From the NCBI RefSeq assembly GCF_015062905.1, contig NZ_SUTK01000034.1:1-16906 (forward strand): 16,906 nt of DNA. The letters are read 5' to 3'. The stretch is from Methanobrevibacter thaueri (GTDB taxonomy: Archaea; Methanobacteriota; Methanobacteria; Methanobacteriales; Methanobacteriaceae). This document shows, piece after piece, positions 1-6,702 of this stretch (position 1 is its first letter; each line of letters opens with the position of its first letter). A program made the position numbers and the translations under genes. Under the pieces are notes generated by a model that ran no database searches, was not told the origin of the DNA, and was given only the letters and a program-made list of their open reading frames with translations.

Positions 1-19
1 CGATTTGAGGTAGATTTAA

Positions 20-451
20 GTGTCTATTAAATTTAGTGCAAATGAAATTAGATACATAGCTCTTTTCGAAAACATGACTGGAGCAATGGTAAAAGATTGC
101 ATTATCGATGATGAACATGGAAAAGTTACTTTCGTTGTTAAGAATGGTGACATGGGACTTGCTATCGGTAAAAAAGGAAGTTCCGTATCTAAAGTTCAAA
201 GAGCAGTAGATAAAGGTGTCGAGATTATCGAACTCGATGATGATCCGATACAGTTTATTAAAAATGTTTTATCCCCTGCAAAATTGCAAACTGTTAAAGT
301 AAGTCAAAAACAGTCAGGCGAAAAAATAGCTACTGTCACAGCAGACAATACCAACAAGCGTATTGCTATCGGTAAGAATGGAATCAATATTGAAAGAGCT
401 AAATTGTTAGCAAATAGACAACATAATATTGACAATATTATTTTAAAATAG
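20..451 (+). CDS. nusA: NusA-like transcription factor (archaeal, two KH domains)
   Basis: This is the short archaeal NusA, 143 residues, made only of two KH RNA-binding domains and lacking the N-terminal RNA-polymerase domain and S1 domain of bacterial NusA. The GxxG loops of the two KH folds are visible as GKKG at residues 50-53 and GKNG at 118-121. The start is GTG at 20, with a GAGGT ribosome-binding site at 7-11. In archaea this gene typically lies between the RNA polymerase/L30e genes and rpsL, and here it is followed by S12, S7 and EF-2, which fits. It is thought to bind RNA in transcription elongation or termination; this role is inferred from the family. The stop codon lies inside a perfect hairpin, so the gene probably ends its own transcript. 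Confidence 0.93.
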   Translation: MSIKFSANEIRYIALFENMTGAMVKDCIIDDEHGKVTFVVKNGDMGLAIGKKGSSVSKVQRAVDKGVEIIELDDDPIQFIKNVLSPAKLQTVKVSQKQSGEKIATVTADNTNKRIAIGKNGINIERAKLLANRQHNIDNIILK

Positions 452-526
452 CTTTAATTAGCTATTTTATCAATTTATTTTTTCATTTGTTTTTTTAAAA
501 AAAACTTTTTTTTATTTATTTTATGT
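445..526 (+). terminator. Hairpin plus T-runs after nusA
   Basis: A perfect 9-bp inverted repeat (445-453 AAAATAGCT with 460-468 AGCTATTTT, 6-nt loop) includes the nusA stop codon. It is followed by several T-runs up to about 526. T-runs are the usual archaeal termination signal; the hairpin may add RNA stability. The gap to rpsL (452-788, 337 bp) holds no gene. Confidence 0.6.
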
Positions 527-539
527 ATAAAAATGAATA

Positions 540-551
540 CCTTTATAAAGG
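540..551 (+). promoter_or_regulatory. Probable TATA box/promoter of the rpsL transcription unit
   Basis: CCTTTATAAAGG is a 12-bp palindrome with a TTTATAAA core, lying after the nusA T-runs and before a long folded stretch. If used, transcription would start near 570 and give an S12 leader of over 200 nt. Other AT-rich boxes nearer the gene cannot be excluded. Confidence 0.45.
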
Positions 552-652
552 TTGAAATATATAGATTATCATAAGATATCTGTACTTTTTTGATAACTTG
601 ACTATGTGTGCTTTTTGTCATGTTTTGAATTTTATTTCAAGATATCTTCATT

Positions 653-673
653 TAGATAAAAGCATTTTATCTA
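653..673 (+). promoter_or_regulatory. Perfect hairpin in the rpsL leader
   Basis: TAGATAAAA (653-661), GCA loop, TTTTATCTA (665-673): a 9-bp perfect stem with a 3-nt loop in the non-coding leader upstream of S12. It is preceded by two copies of AAGATATCT (573-581 and 639-647). It could be an attenuator, a stability element or a protein-binding site; the sequence does not say which. Confidence 0.5.
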
Positions 674-788
674 ATTAATTATTATTACTGATTGTATCTC
701 AGAATTTAGATTGTACTATTGTCAATGGTATAAATCGCAGCGGTGGATTCTAAGATATATTTTTAACAAAAAGATTAGAGGAATAAAT

Positions 789-1214
789 ATGCCAGGACTT
801 TTTGCTGCAAAAAAACTTAAAAAGAATAGACAAAATTTTAAGTGGAAAGATGTAGATTACAAAAGAAGAGCTTTAAGATTAGACGTTAAAGCGGATCCTC
901 TCGAAGGAGCTCCTCAAGCTAGAGGTATTGTAATCGAAAAAGTAGGGATAGAAGCAAAACAACCAAACTCTGCTATCCGTAAATGTGTACGTGTTCAATT
1001 AATTAAAAACGGTAAACAATTAACTGCTTTCGCACCAGGTGACGGAGCTATCGGATTTATCGATGAACACGATGAAGTAATGATTGAAGGAATCGGTGGA
1101 CCATCCGGAAGATCCATGGGTGATATTCCTGGAGTCCGTTGGAAAGTTTCCAAAGTTAACAATGTAGCTTTATCAGAAATGGTAAGTGGAAAAATAGAAA
1201 AACCTGTAAGATAA
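789..1214 (+). CDS. rpsL: Small ribosomal subunit protein uS12
   Basis: Ribosomal protein S12 (S23e in eukaryotes), 141 residues, the normal archaeal length. It sits at the decoding centre of the 30S subunit and helps monitor codon-anticodon pairing. The conserved decoding loop KQPNSA is at residues 57-62, and the second universal loop GGPSGRSMGDIPGVR is at 103-117. The start is ATG 789, with GAGG at 778-781 as ribosome-binding site. The reading frame is open back to a TTG at 711, but that extension lacks a binding site and is not part of S12. It is followed after 13 bp by rpsG, whose binding site touches the S12 stop codon, so the two are translated from one mRNA. Confidence 0.97.
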   Translation: MPGLFAAKKLKKNRQNFKWKDVDYKRRALRLDVKADPLEGAPQARGIVIEKVGIEAKQPNSAIRKCVRVQLIKNGKQLTAFAPGDGAIGFIDEHDEVMIEGIGGPSGRSMGDIPGVRWKVSKVNNVALSEMVSGKIEKPVR

Positions 1215-1227
1215 GGTGGTTATATTT

Positions 1228-1788
1228 ATGAGTAAATTATTTGATAAATGGGATCTCGATGAAGTAAAAGTTGAGGACTTAGGTTTAGTAAAATATATCT
1301 GCTTAGATGAAACTTTAGTTCCACATACTTCTGGTAGACATGTAAAAAGACAATTCGCAAAATCTAAAGTATCAATTGTTGAAAGGTTAATGAACAAAAT
1401 CATGAGAACCCACCTCAACTCCGGTAAGAAAAATAAAGCTTACAATATCGTTAAAGATGCTTTAGAAATCATTAATAAAAGAACTAAAAAGAATCCTGTT
1501 CAAGTTTTAGTTACTGCAGTTGAAAACACTGCACCTCGTGAAGAAACTACTCGTATCAAATACGGTGGTATCGGTTACCAAGTTGCTGTGGACATCTCTC
1601 CACAAAGAAGAGTAGACCTTTCATTAGGATTCTTAACTAGAGGTACTTTACAATCTTCATTCAAAAACAGAAAATCTGTTGCTGAATGTTTAGCTGACGA
1701 ATTAATCCTTGCATCTGAAGAAGATTCAAGAAGTTTCGCTTTACAAAAAGCTGAAGAGAAAGAAAGAGTTGCTAAAGCAGCGCACTAA
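1228..1788 (+). CDS. rpsG: Small ribosomal subunit protein uS7
   Basis: Ribosomal protein S7, 186 residues, a primary 16S rRNA binder that organises the head of the 30S subunit and borders the E site. Recognisable parts are NSGKK at residues 64-68 and the conserved block ENTAPREETTRIKYGG at 99-114, with SPQRR following. The archaeal N-terminal extension before the bacterial-like core is present. ATG 1228 is chosen because AAGGTGGT (1213-1220) lies at the right distance; the in-frame GTG at 1216 is part of that binding site. EF-2 follows after a gap of about 30 bp, consistent with the classic str operon order S12-S7-EF-2. Confidence 0.97.
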   Translation: MSKLFDKWDLDEVKVEDLGLVKYICLDETLVPHTSGRHVKRQFAKSKVSIVERLMNKIMRTHLNSGKKNKAYNIVKDALEIINKRTKKNPVQVLVTAVENTAPREETTRIKYGGIGYQVAVDISPQRRVDLSLGFLTRGTLQSSFKNRKSVAECLADELILASEEDSRSFALQKAEEKERVAKAAH

Positions 1789-1819
1789 TCATATAATATT
1801 TATTAATTAGGTGGTTATT

Positions 1820-4018
1820 TTGAGTAGAAGAGACAAAATGATTGCAAAAATCAAAGAGTTAATGTATGAACCTGACCAAATCAGAAACATTGGTATCTGT
1901 GCTCACATCGATCACGGTAAAACCACTTTATCTGATAACCTCCTTGCAGGTGCAGGAATGATTTCTGAAGAACTTGCAGGTGACCAAAGATTCTTGGATT
2001 TCGACGAACAAGAACAAGCTCGTGGTATTACTATCGATGCTGCTAACGTATCCATGGTACACGATTACAAAGAAAAAGAATATTTAATCAACTTAATCGA
2101 TACCCCTGGTCACGTTGACTTCGGTGGGGACGTAACTCGTGCAATGAGAGCTGTAGACGGTGCAGTAGTTGTAGTTTGTGCTGTAGAAGGTATCATGCCT
2201 CAAACTGAAACAGTATTCAGACAAGCGTTAAAAGAAAATGTAAAACCTGTATTGTTCATCAACAAAGTTGACAGATTAATCAACGAGTTAAAATTAGAAC
2301 CTGAAGAGTTACAGAACAGATTCTTGAAAATCTTCATGGAAGCTAACAAGTTAATCAGAAACATGGCTCCTGAAGACAAAAAAGAAGAATGGAAATTAGA
2401 CTTCACTGACGGTAGTGTAGCATTCGGTTCCGCATACCACAACTGGGCTATCAACGTTCCAACCATGCAAGAAACCGGAATCAACTTTAAAGATATTATT
2501 GATTATTGTAATGCTGACAACGAAAGAGAATTAGCTCAAAAAGTACCTTTATCTGACGTATTATTAGGTATGGTAGTAGAACACTTACCTTCCCCTAAAG
2601 TAGCTCAACAGTACAGGGTACCTAACATCTGGGACGGAGACATCGACTCTCCTGCTGGTGAATGTATGATCAACACCTCCCCTGACGGACCTTTAGCTGT
2701 AATGGTTACCAACGTATCTGTAGACAAACACGCTGGTGAAATCGCTACCGGTAGGGTATACGGTGGAGCAATCGAAAAAGGTACTGAAGTTTACATGGTC
2801 GGCTCTCACGGTAAATCCAGAGTACAGCAAGTAGGTGTCTACTTCGGTCCTGAAAGAGTTAACACCGATAAAGTTCCTGCAGGTAACATCGTATATGTTG
2901 CTGGTGCAAAAGGAGCTATCGCTGGTGAAACCTTATGTTCACCTGATCACAAAATCAAAGAGTTCGAAGGATTAGAACACATCTCAGAACCTGTAGTTAC
3001 CGTAGCTGTAGAAGCTAAAAATACCAAAGATTTACCAAAATTGATTGAAGTATTAAGACAAACCGGTAAAGAAGACCCAACCGTTAAAATCGATATTAAC
3101 GAAGAAACCGGTGAACACTTAGTTTCCGGTATGGGAGAACTTCACTTAGAAGTTATCGGTTACAGAATCAACGAAAAAGGTGTAGACATCACTACATCCG
3201 AACCAATCGTTGTATACAGGGAAACTGTCAGACAGTTATCTCCACAAGTTGAAGGTAAATCCCCTAACAAACATAACAGATTCTACATCACAGTTGAACC
3301 TATTGAACCTGAACTCTATGCTGCAATCCAAGAAGGAGACATTAAAGAAGGTAGAGTTAAAGGTAAAGAAATGGCTAACGACTTCATGGAATACGGCTTA
3401 GATAAAGAAGAAGCCAGAAGAGTATGGGCTGTTCACAACAGAAGCATATTCCTCAACATGACTCGTGGTATTCAATACTTGGATGAAGTTAAAGAATTAT
3501 TACTTGAAGGATTTGAAAATACCTTGAAAAACGGTCCTTTAGGTGAAGAAATCGCTATGGGATTAAAATTCAAACTTCATGATGCAAAACTTCACGAAGA
3601 CGCAGTTCACAGAGGACCTGCACAAGTATTGCCTGCTATCAGAAACGCTATCTTAGGTTCCATGATGCTTGCTGAACCTGCATTACTTGAACCAATGCAA
3701 AAAGTAGTTATTGACACTCCTAATGATTACATGGGTGCATGTACTCGTGAAATCCAAAACAGAAGAGGTCAAATCGTCAACATGGGTCAAGAAGGAGACA
3801 TGGCAAGAATCGAATCTAAAGTGCCTGTAGCTGAAATGTTTGGTTTCGCTGGAGACATCAGATCTGCTGCTGAAGGTAGATGTTTATGGTCTACTGAAAT
3901 CGCAGGATTTGAACCACTCCCACGTGAGATGCAACATCAAATCGTAAAAGAAATCAGACAAAGGAAAGGTTTATCTGAAGAACCATTCCCTGCAAGCCAC
4001 TACTTAGGTGACTTATAA
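1820..4018 (+). CDS. fusA: Translation elongation factor 2 (aEF-2)
   Basis: GTPase that translocates tRNAs and mRNA through the ribosome; 732 residues, usual for archaeal EF-2. G-domain motifs: AHIDHGKT (28-35), switch-I RGIT (68-71), DTPGH (94-98), NKVD (148-151). Domain IV contains AVHRGPAQ, whose His597 is the residue expected to become diphthamide. The start is TTG at 1820, preceded by AGGTGGT (1809-1815). The alternatives are a GTG at 1811, which is inside that binding site, and an ATG at 1838; homologous EF-2 proteins begin with the SRR sequence found right after the TTG. Codon use is strongly biased, as expected of a very highly expressed gene. Confidence 0.97.
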   Translation: MSRRDKMIAKIKELMYEPDQIRNIGICAHIDHGKTTLSDNLLAGAGMISEELAGDQRFLDFDEQEQARGITIDAANVSMVHDYKEKEYLINLIDTPGHVDFGGDVTRAMRAVDGAVVVVCAVEGIMPQTETVFRQALKENVKPVLFINKVDRLINELKLEPEELQNRFLKIFMEANKLIRNMAPEDKKEEWKLDFTDGSVAFGSAYHNWAINVPTMQETGINFKDIIDYCNADNERELAQKVPLSDVLLGMVVEHLPSPKVAQQYRVPNIWDGDIDSPAGECMINTSPDGPLAVMVTNVSVDKHAGEIATGRVYGGAIEKGTEVYMVGSHGKSRVQQVGVYFGPERVNTDKVPAGNIVYVAGAKGAIAGETLCSPDHKIKEFEGLEHISEPVVTVAVEAKNTKDLPKLIEVLRQTGKEDPTVKIDINEETGEHLVSGMGELHLEVIGYRINEKGVDITTSEPIVVYRETVRQLSPQVEGKSPNKHNRFYITVEPIEPELYAAIQEGDIKEGRVKGKEMANDFMEYGLDKEEARRVWAVHNRSIFLNMTRGIQYLDEVKELLLEGFENTLKNGPLGEEIAMGLKFKLHDAKLHEDAVHRGPAQVLPAIRNAILGSMMLAEPALLEPMQKVVIDTPNDYMGACTREIQNRRGQIVNMGQEGDMARIESKVPVAEMFGFAGDIRSAAEGRCLWSTEIAGFEPLPREMQHQIVKEIRQRKGLSEEPFPASHYLGDL

Positions 4019-4060
4019 AATTAAAATTAAATTTTTAATTTTTTTATATTTTTATATTTT
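4019..4060 (+). terminator. AT-rich terminator after fusA
   Basis: AAAATTAAA (4023-4031) and TTTAATTTT (4034-4042) are inverted repeats, followed by further T-runs to about 4060. This resembles an archaeal T-run terminator separating EF-2 from the EF-1 alpha unit. The hairpin loop is very short, so the T-runs probably matter more. Confidence 0.5.
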
Positions 4061-4090
4061 CATAAAAAATCATGAAAAAAACATTAGCTA

Positions 4091-4113
4091 TTTATATGTT
4101 AAAAAACATATAA
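4091..4113 (+). promoter_or_regulatory. Probable tuf promoter overlapping a 9-bp inverted repeat
   Basis: TTATATGTT (4092-4100), AAAA, AACATATAA (4105-4113) form a perfect inverted repeat that contains TATA-like sequence. A start site about 25 bp downstream would leave a leader of roughly 45 nt before tuf, containing two copies of TTTAAGCT (4118-4125, 4130-4137). Whether the repeat is a regulator site or simply a symmetric TATA region is open. Confidence 0.4.
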
Positions 4114-4168
4114 TGAATTTAAGCTATCATTTAAGCTTATTAATTATATTATTAAAAGAGGTTATATA

Positions 4169-5410
4169 ATGGCAAAAGAAAAAGAACATCTTAACTTAGC
4201 ATTTATTGGACACGTTGACCACGGAAAATCCACTTTAGTTGGACACTTATTATTAAAAGCTGGTGCAATCGCTGAACAACAATTAGACGACGGAGAAAAC
4301 AAATTCAGATTTGTTATGGACAAATTAGGAGAAGAAAGAGAAAGAGGAGTAACTATCGACTTAGCTCACCAAAAATTCTCCACCAAAAAATACGACTACA
4401 CTGTTGTAGACTGTCCTGGACACAGAGACTTCGTTAAAAACATGATCACCGGTGCTTCCCAAGCTGACGCTGCTGTATTAGTAGTAGACGCAAAAGACGG
4501 TGTAATGCCTCAAACCAAAGAACACTTATTCTTATCCATGACTTTAGGTATTAAACAATTAATCATCGCAGTTAACAAAATGGATATCGTTGATTACAGT
4601 GAAGAAAGATTCAACGAAGTTAAAGAAGAAGTTGGTGTTGTACTCAAATCCATCGGTAGAAACCCTGCTGATGTTCCTTTCATCCCTCTTTCCGCATTTG
4701 AAGGAGACAACATTAAAGAAAAAAGTGACAACATGTCCTGGTACAAAGGCGACACTCTTATTGATGAATTAGACAAATTAACTCCACCTGAAAAACCTAC
4801 CGACTTACCTTTAAGGATCCCTATCCAAGATGTTTACTCCATCACTGGTGTAGGAACCGTACCTGTAGGTAGAGTAGAAACCGGTATTATGAAAAAAGGT
4901 GAAAACGTTATCTTTGAACCTGCTGGAGCTTCCGGAGAAGTTAAATCTATCGAAATGCACCACGAACAATTTGAAGTAGCTGAACCTGGTGACAACATCG
5001 GATTCAATGTAAGAGGTGTAGGTAAAAACGATATCAGAAGAGGAGACGTAGCTGGTCACACCGACGCTGCTCCTACCGTAGCTAAAGAATTTACTGCACA
5101 AGTTGTTGTATTACAACACCCTGGTGTAATCACCGTTGGATACACTCCTGTATTCCACTGTCACACTTCCCAAACTGCATGTACTTTCTTAGAATTAACT
5201 TCCAAAATCGACCCTGCTACCGGTCAACCTGAAGCAGGAACTCCTGACTTCCTCAAAACTGGTGATGCAGCTATCGTTCAAATTAAACCTACTAAACCAA
5301 TGGTTATGGAAGAAGCTCAAAACATCCCACCTATGGGTAGATTTGCTATCAGGGATATGGGTCAAACTGTTGCTGCAGGTTTATGTCTTAAAGTTACCGA
5401 TAAAAAATAA
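4169..5410 (+). CDS. tuf: Translation elongation factor 1 alpha (aEF-1A)
   Basis: GTPase that brings aminoacyl-tRNA to the ribosomal A site; 413 residues, normal for archaeal EF-1 alpha. Visible motifs: GHVDHGKS (14-21), switch-I threonine in GVTID (60-64), DCPGH (81-85), NKMD (136-139), and the domain II/III core including PVFHCHTSQ. The start is ATG 4169 with GAGGT at 4158-4162. It is separated from fusA by 150 bp carrying T-runs and a TATA-like repeat, so it probably has its own promoter even though it stays in the conserved EF-2/EF-1A/S10 order. Codon use matches that of a highly expressed gene. Confidence 0.97.
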   Translation: MAKEKEHLNLAFIGHVDHGKSTLVGHLLLKAGAIAEQQLDDGENKFRFVMDKLGEERERGVTIDLAHQKFSTKKYDYTVVDCPGHRDFVKNMITGASQADAAVLVVDAKDGVMPQTKEHLFLSMTLGIKQLIIAVNKMDIVDYSEERFNEVKEEVGVVLKSIGRNPADVPFIPLSAFEGDNIKEKSDNMSWYKGDTLIDELDKLTPPEKPTDLPLRIPIQDVYSITGVGTVPVGRVETGIMKKGENVIFEPAGASGEVKSIEMHHEQFEVAEPGDNIGFNVRGVGKNDIRRGDVAGHTDAAPTVAKEFTAQVVVLQHPGVITVGYTPVFHCHTSQTACTFLELTSKIDPATGQPEAGTPDFLKTGDAAIVQIKPTKPMVMEEAQNIPPMGRFAIRDMGQTVAAGLCLKVTDKK

Positions 5411-5420
5411 TTTTGTAAAC

Positions 5421-5462
5421 AATTACTTATAAAGTAATTTTTTACTTTATTTTTTTTGTTTT
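5421..5462 (+). terminator. Two overlapping, mutually exclusive hairpins with T-run between tuf and rpsJ
   Basis: Stem A pairs AATTACTT (5421-5428) with AAGTAATT (5432-5439). Stem B pairs AAAGTAA (5431-5437) with TTACTTT (5442-5448). They share bases and cannot form together; stem B is followed by a T-run to 5462. This may be a partial terminator or attenuator controlling read-through into S10. Confidence 0.45.
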
Positions 5463-5475
5463 TGGAGGATAATAA

Positions 5476-5784
5476 ATGAATCAAGCAAGAATTAAGCTTA
5501 CTGGAACAGACCCAGAAAAATTAGCATACGTATGTGATCAACTTAAAAAAATTGCTGAAAGAACTGGTGTCGACTTATCTGGTCCTATTCCATTACCTAC
5601 TAAAAAATTAGTAGTGCCAACAAGAAAATCTCCTGATGGAGAAGGTAAAGCTTCTTGGGAAAAATGGGAACTCAGAATTCATAAACGTTTAATCGGTATT
5701 GGAGCTGATGAACGTGCTATGAGACAAGTCATGAAAGTAAACGTTCCTGATAATGTAAGTATTGAAATTGAACTTAAAGGATAA
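5476..5784 (+). CDS. rpsJ: Small ribosomal subunit protein uS10
   Basis: Ribosomal protein S10, 102 residues, the standard archaeal length (S20e in eukaryotes). It lies in the 30S head and its long loop contacts rRNA near the A site; the loop motif GPIPLPTK is at residues 36-43, followed by the basic stretch around PTRKSPDGEG. The start is ATG 5476 with a strong GGAGGA site at 5464-5469. It follows EF-1 alpha, the usual archaeal arrangement, and precedes a tRNA-Ser after 35 bp. Its stop codon runs directly into an 11-bp perfect inverted repeat. Confidence 0.97.
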   Translation: MNQARIKLTGTDPEKLAYVCDQLKKIAERTGVDLSGPIPLPTKKLVVPTRKSPDGEGKASWEKWELRIHKRLIGIGADERAMRQVMKVNVPDNVSIEIELKG

Positions 5785-5808
5785 ATATTTAGAATCCTTC
5801 TAAATATT
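5784..5808 (+). promoter_or_regulatory. 11-bp perfect inverted repeat between rpsJ and tRNA-Ser
   Basis: AATATTTAGAA (5784-5794), TCC, TTCTAAATATT (5798-5808). The left arm sits about 26-36 bp before the tRNA 5' end, where the archaeal TATA box is expected, so the repeat could serve as tRNA promoter, rpsJ 3' stem, or both. Confidence 0.45.
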
Positions 5809-5819
5809 CCTTTTCATAT

Positions 5820-5903
5820 GCCGAGATAGTCTAGTCTGGTAAGGCGCAGGACTTGAAATCCTGTGAGGTCACCCTCGCCTGGGTTCAAATCCCAGTCTCG
5901 GCG
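5820..5903 (+). tRNA. tRNA-Ser (anticodon TGA)
   Basis: All class II tRNA parts can be drawn. Acceptor stem GCCGAGA (5820-5826) pairs with TCTCGGC (5896-5902), with discriminator G5903. Anticodon stem CAGGA (5847-5851) pairs with TCCTG (5859-5863), loop CTTGAAA, anticodon TGA at 5854-5856. A long variable arm has GAGG (5865-5868) paired with CCTC (5873-5876). The T arm is CTGGG (5879-5883) with CCCAG (5891-5895) and loop TTCAAAT. The long variable arm and G discriminator are serine identity features. There is no intron, and the CCA end is not encoded. It reads UCA and probably other UCN codons. Confidence 0.96.
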
Positions 5904-5910
5904 TTTACCA

Positions 5911-5927
5911 CTATTTTTAAAAAAAAC
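5911..5927. terminator. Back-to-back T-runs between tRNA-Ser and cbiJ
   Basis: The 13-bp convergent gap and the last codons of cbiJ contain a T-run on each strand: T5914-T5918 for the tRNA, and A5919-A5926, read as T's on the minus strand, for cbiJ. Together they look like a compact bidirectional terminator. Confidence 0.5.
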
Positions 5928-6702
5928 TTTTTAATTTGATATCTAATTCGTCAAGATTAGATACTATATCATTTTTATTTAATTCATCTATTTTTGGTCT
6001 TTGAATCATTATGACTGCAACATCCTTTTCGTTTGCGGCTAGTATCTTTTCAATGACTCCGCCTACATCGCCGCTTTCCTTTGTAATCATTACGCTTGCG
6101 CCGTATCTTTCAATCAGTTCAATGTTTTCCTCTACGCTGGCGGCACCTTTCATTGGAATGATGTGTGACGGATCAACACCTAACTTTTCACATTTTTCAA
6201 TGGAGCTTTCCACCTTCAGTATTCTTGGGTAGAACCTGTCGACGCTGACATATTTCAGAATGTCTTCCATGGTGTTGGCTCCTGCAAAGTGCAGCACGTT
6301 TCCTTTGCGGAACTCACTTTCGATCAATTTTCCTGCCATGTCAAATGAATCTGCATAATGGATGTGTGATGTGTCTATGTTTTCAAGGTTGGTGGTGGGT
6401 CTCTCGAAGCGGATATATGGCATTTCCAGTTCATTGGCGATGCTGACACTTGTCCTGGTGATGTGTTCGGCAAAGGGATGTGTAGCATCGATTAGCATGC
6501 CGATTTTCTCATTTTTGATTATGTCAATGATTTCCTCTTTTGGAAGCGGACGCGCTATCACCTCATCGCTTCCGGCTTCCTTGGCCAGCCTTGCCCCATA
6601 TTCTGTGGTTGTGGTGGTTAGGATAAAGCAATCATGATTTTTCTTCACATGCTCGATGATGTTTGTTGAGTCTTTTGTTCCCCCAAGTAACAGTATCCTC
6701 AT
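5917..6702 (-). CDS. cbiJ: Cobalt-precorrin-6A reductase (CbiJ/CobK family)
   Basis: NAD(P)H-dependent reductase of the corrin ring in the anaerobic cobalamin pathway; 261 residues, the usual size. The N-terminal nucleotide-binding motif LLGGTKDS is at residues 5-12 and the family signature DATHPFA at 72-78. Later conserved parts are RFERP and ITKESG near the C-terminus. Methanogens need corrinoids for methyl transfer, so the gene is expected. It is the last gene of the minus-strand operon: its ATG overlaps the ATPase stop by 4 bp (6699-6702), and its ribosome-binding site GTGAT lies inside the ATPase gene (6706-6710). No other cobalamin gene is visible nearby, so it is separated from the rest of its pathway here. 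Confidence 0.9.
   Translation of the reverse strand: MRILLLGGTKDSTNIIEHVKKNHDCFILTTTTTEYGARLAKEAGSDEVIARPLPKEEIIDIIKNEKIGMLIDATHPFAEHITRTSVSIANELEMPYIRFERPTTNLENIDTSHIHYADSFDMAGKLIESEFRKGNVLHFAGANTMEDILKYVSVDRFYPRILKVESSIEKCEKLGVDPSHIIPMKGAASVEENIELIERYGASVMITKESGDVGGVIEKILAANEKDVAVIMIQRPKIDELNKNDIVSNLDELDIKLKSFF

Noticed and set aside
711..788. N-terminal extension of S12 from TTG 711
   Set aside because: No ribosome-binding site precedes it and the 26 extra residues are foreign to S12; ATG 789 has GAGG and gives the family's normal start.
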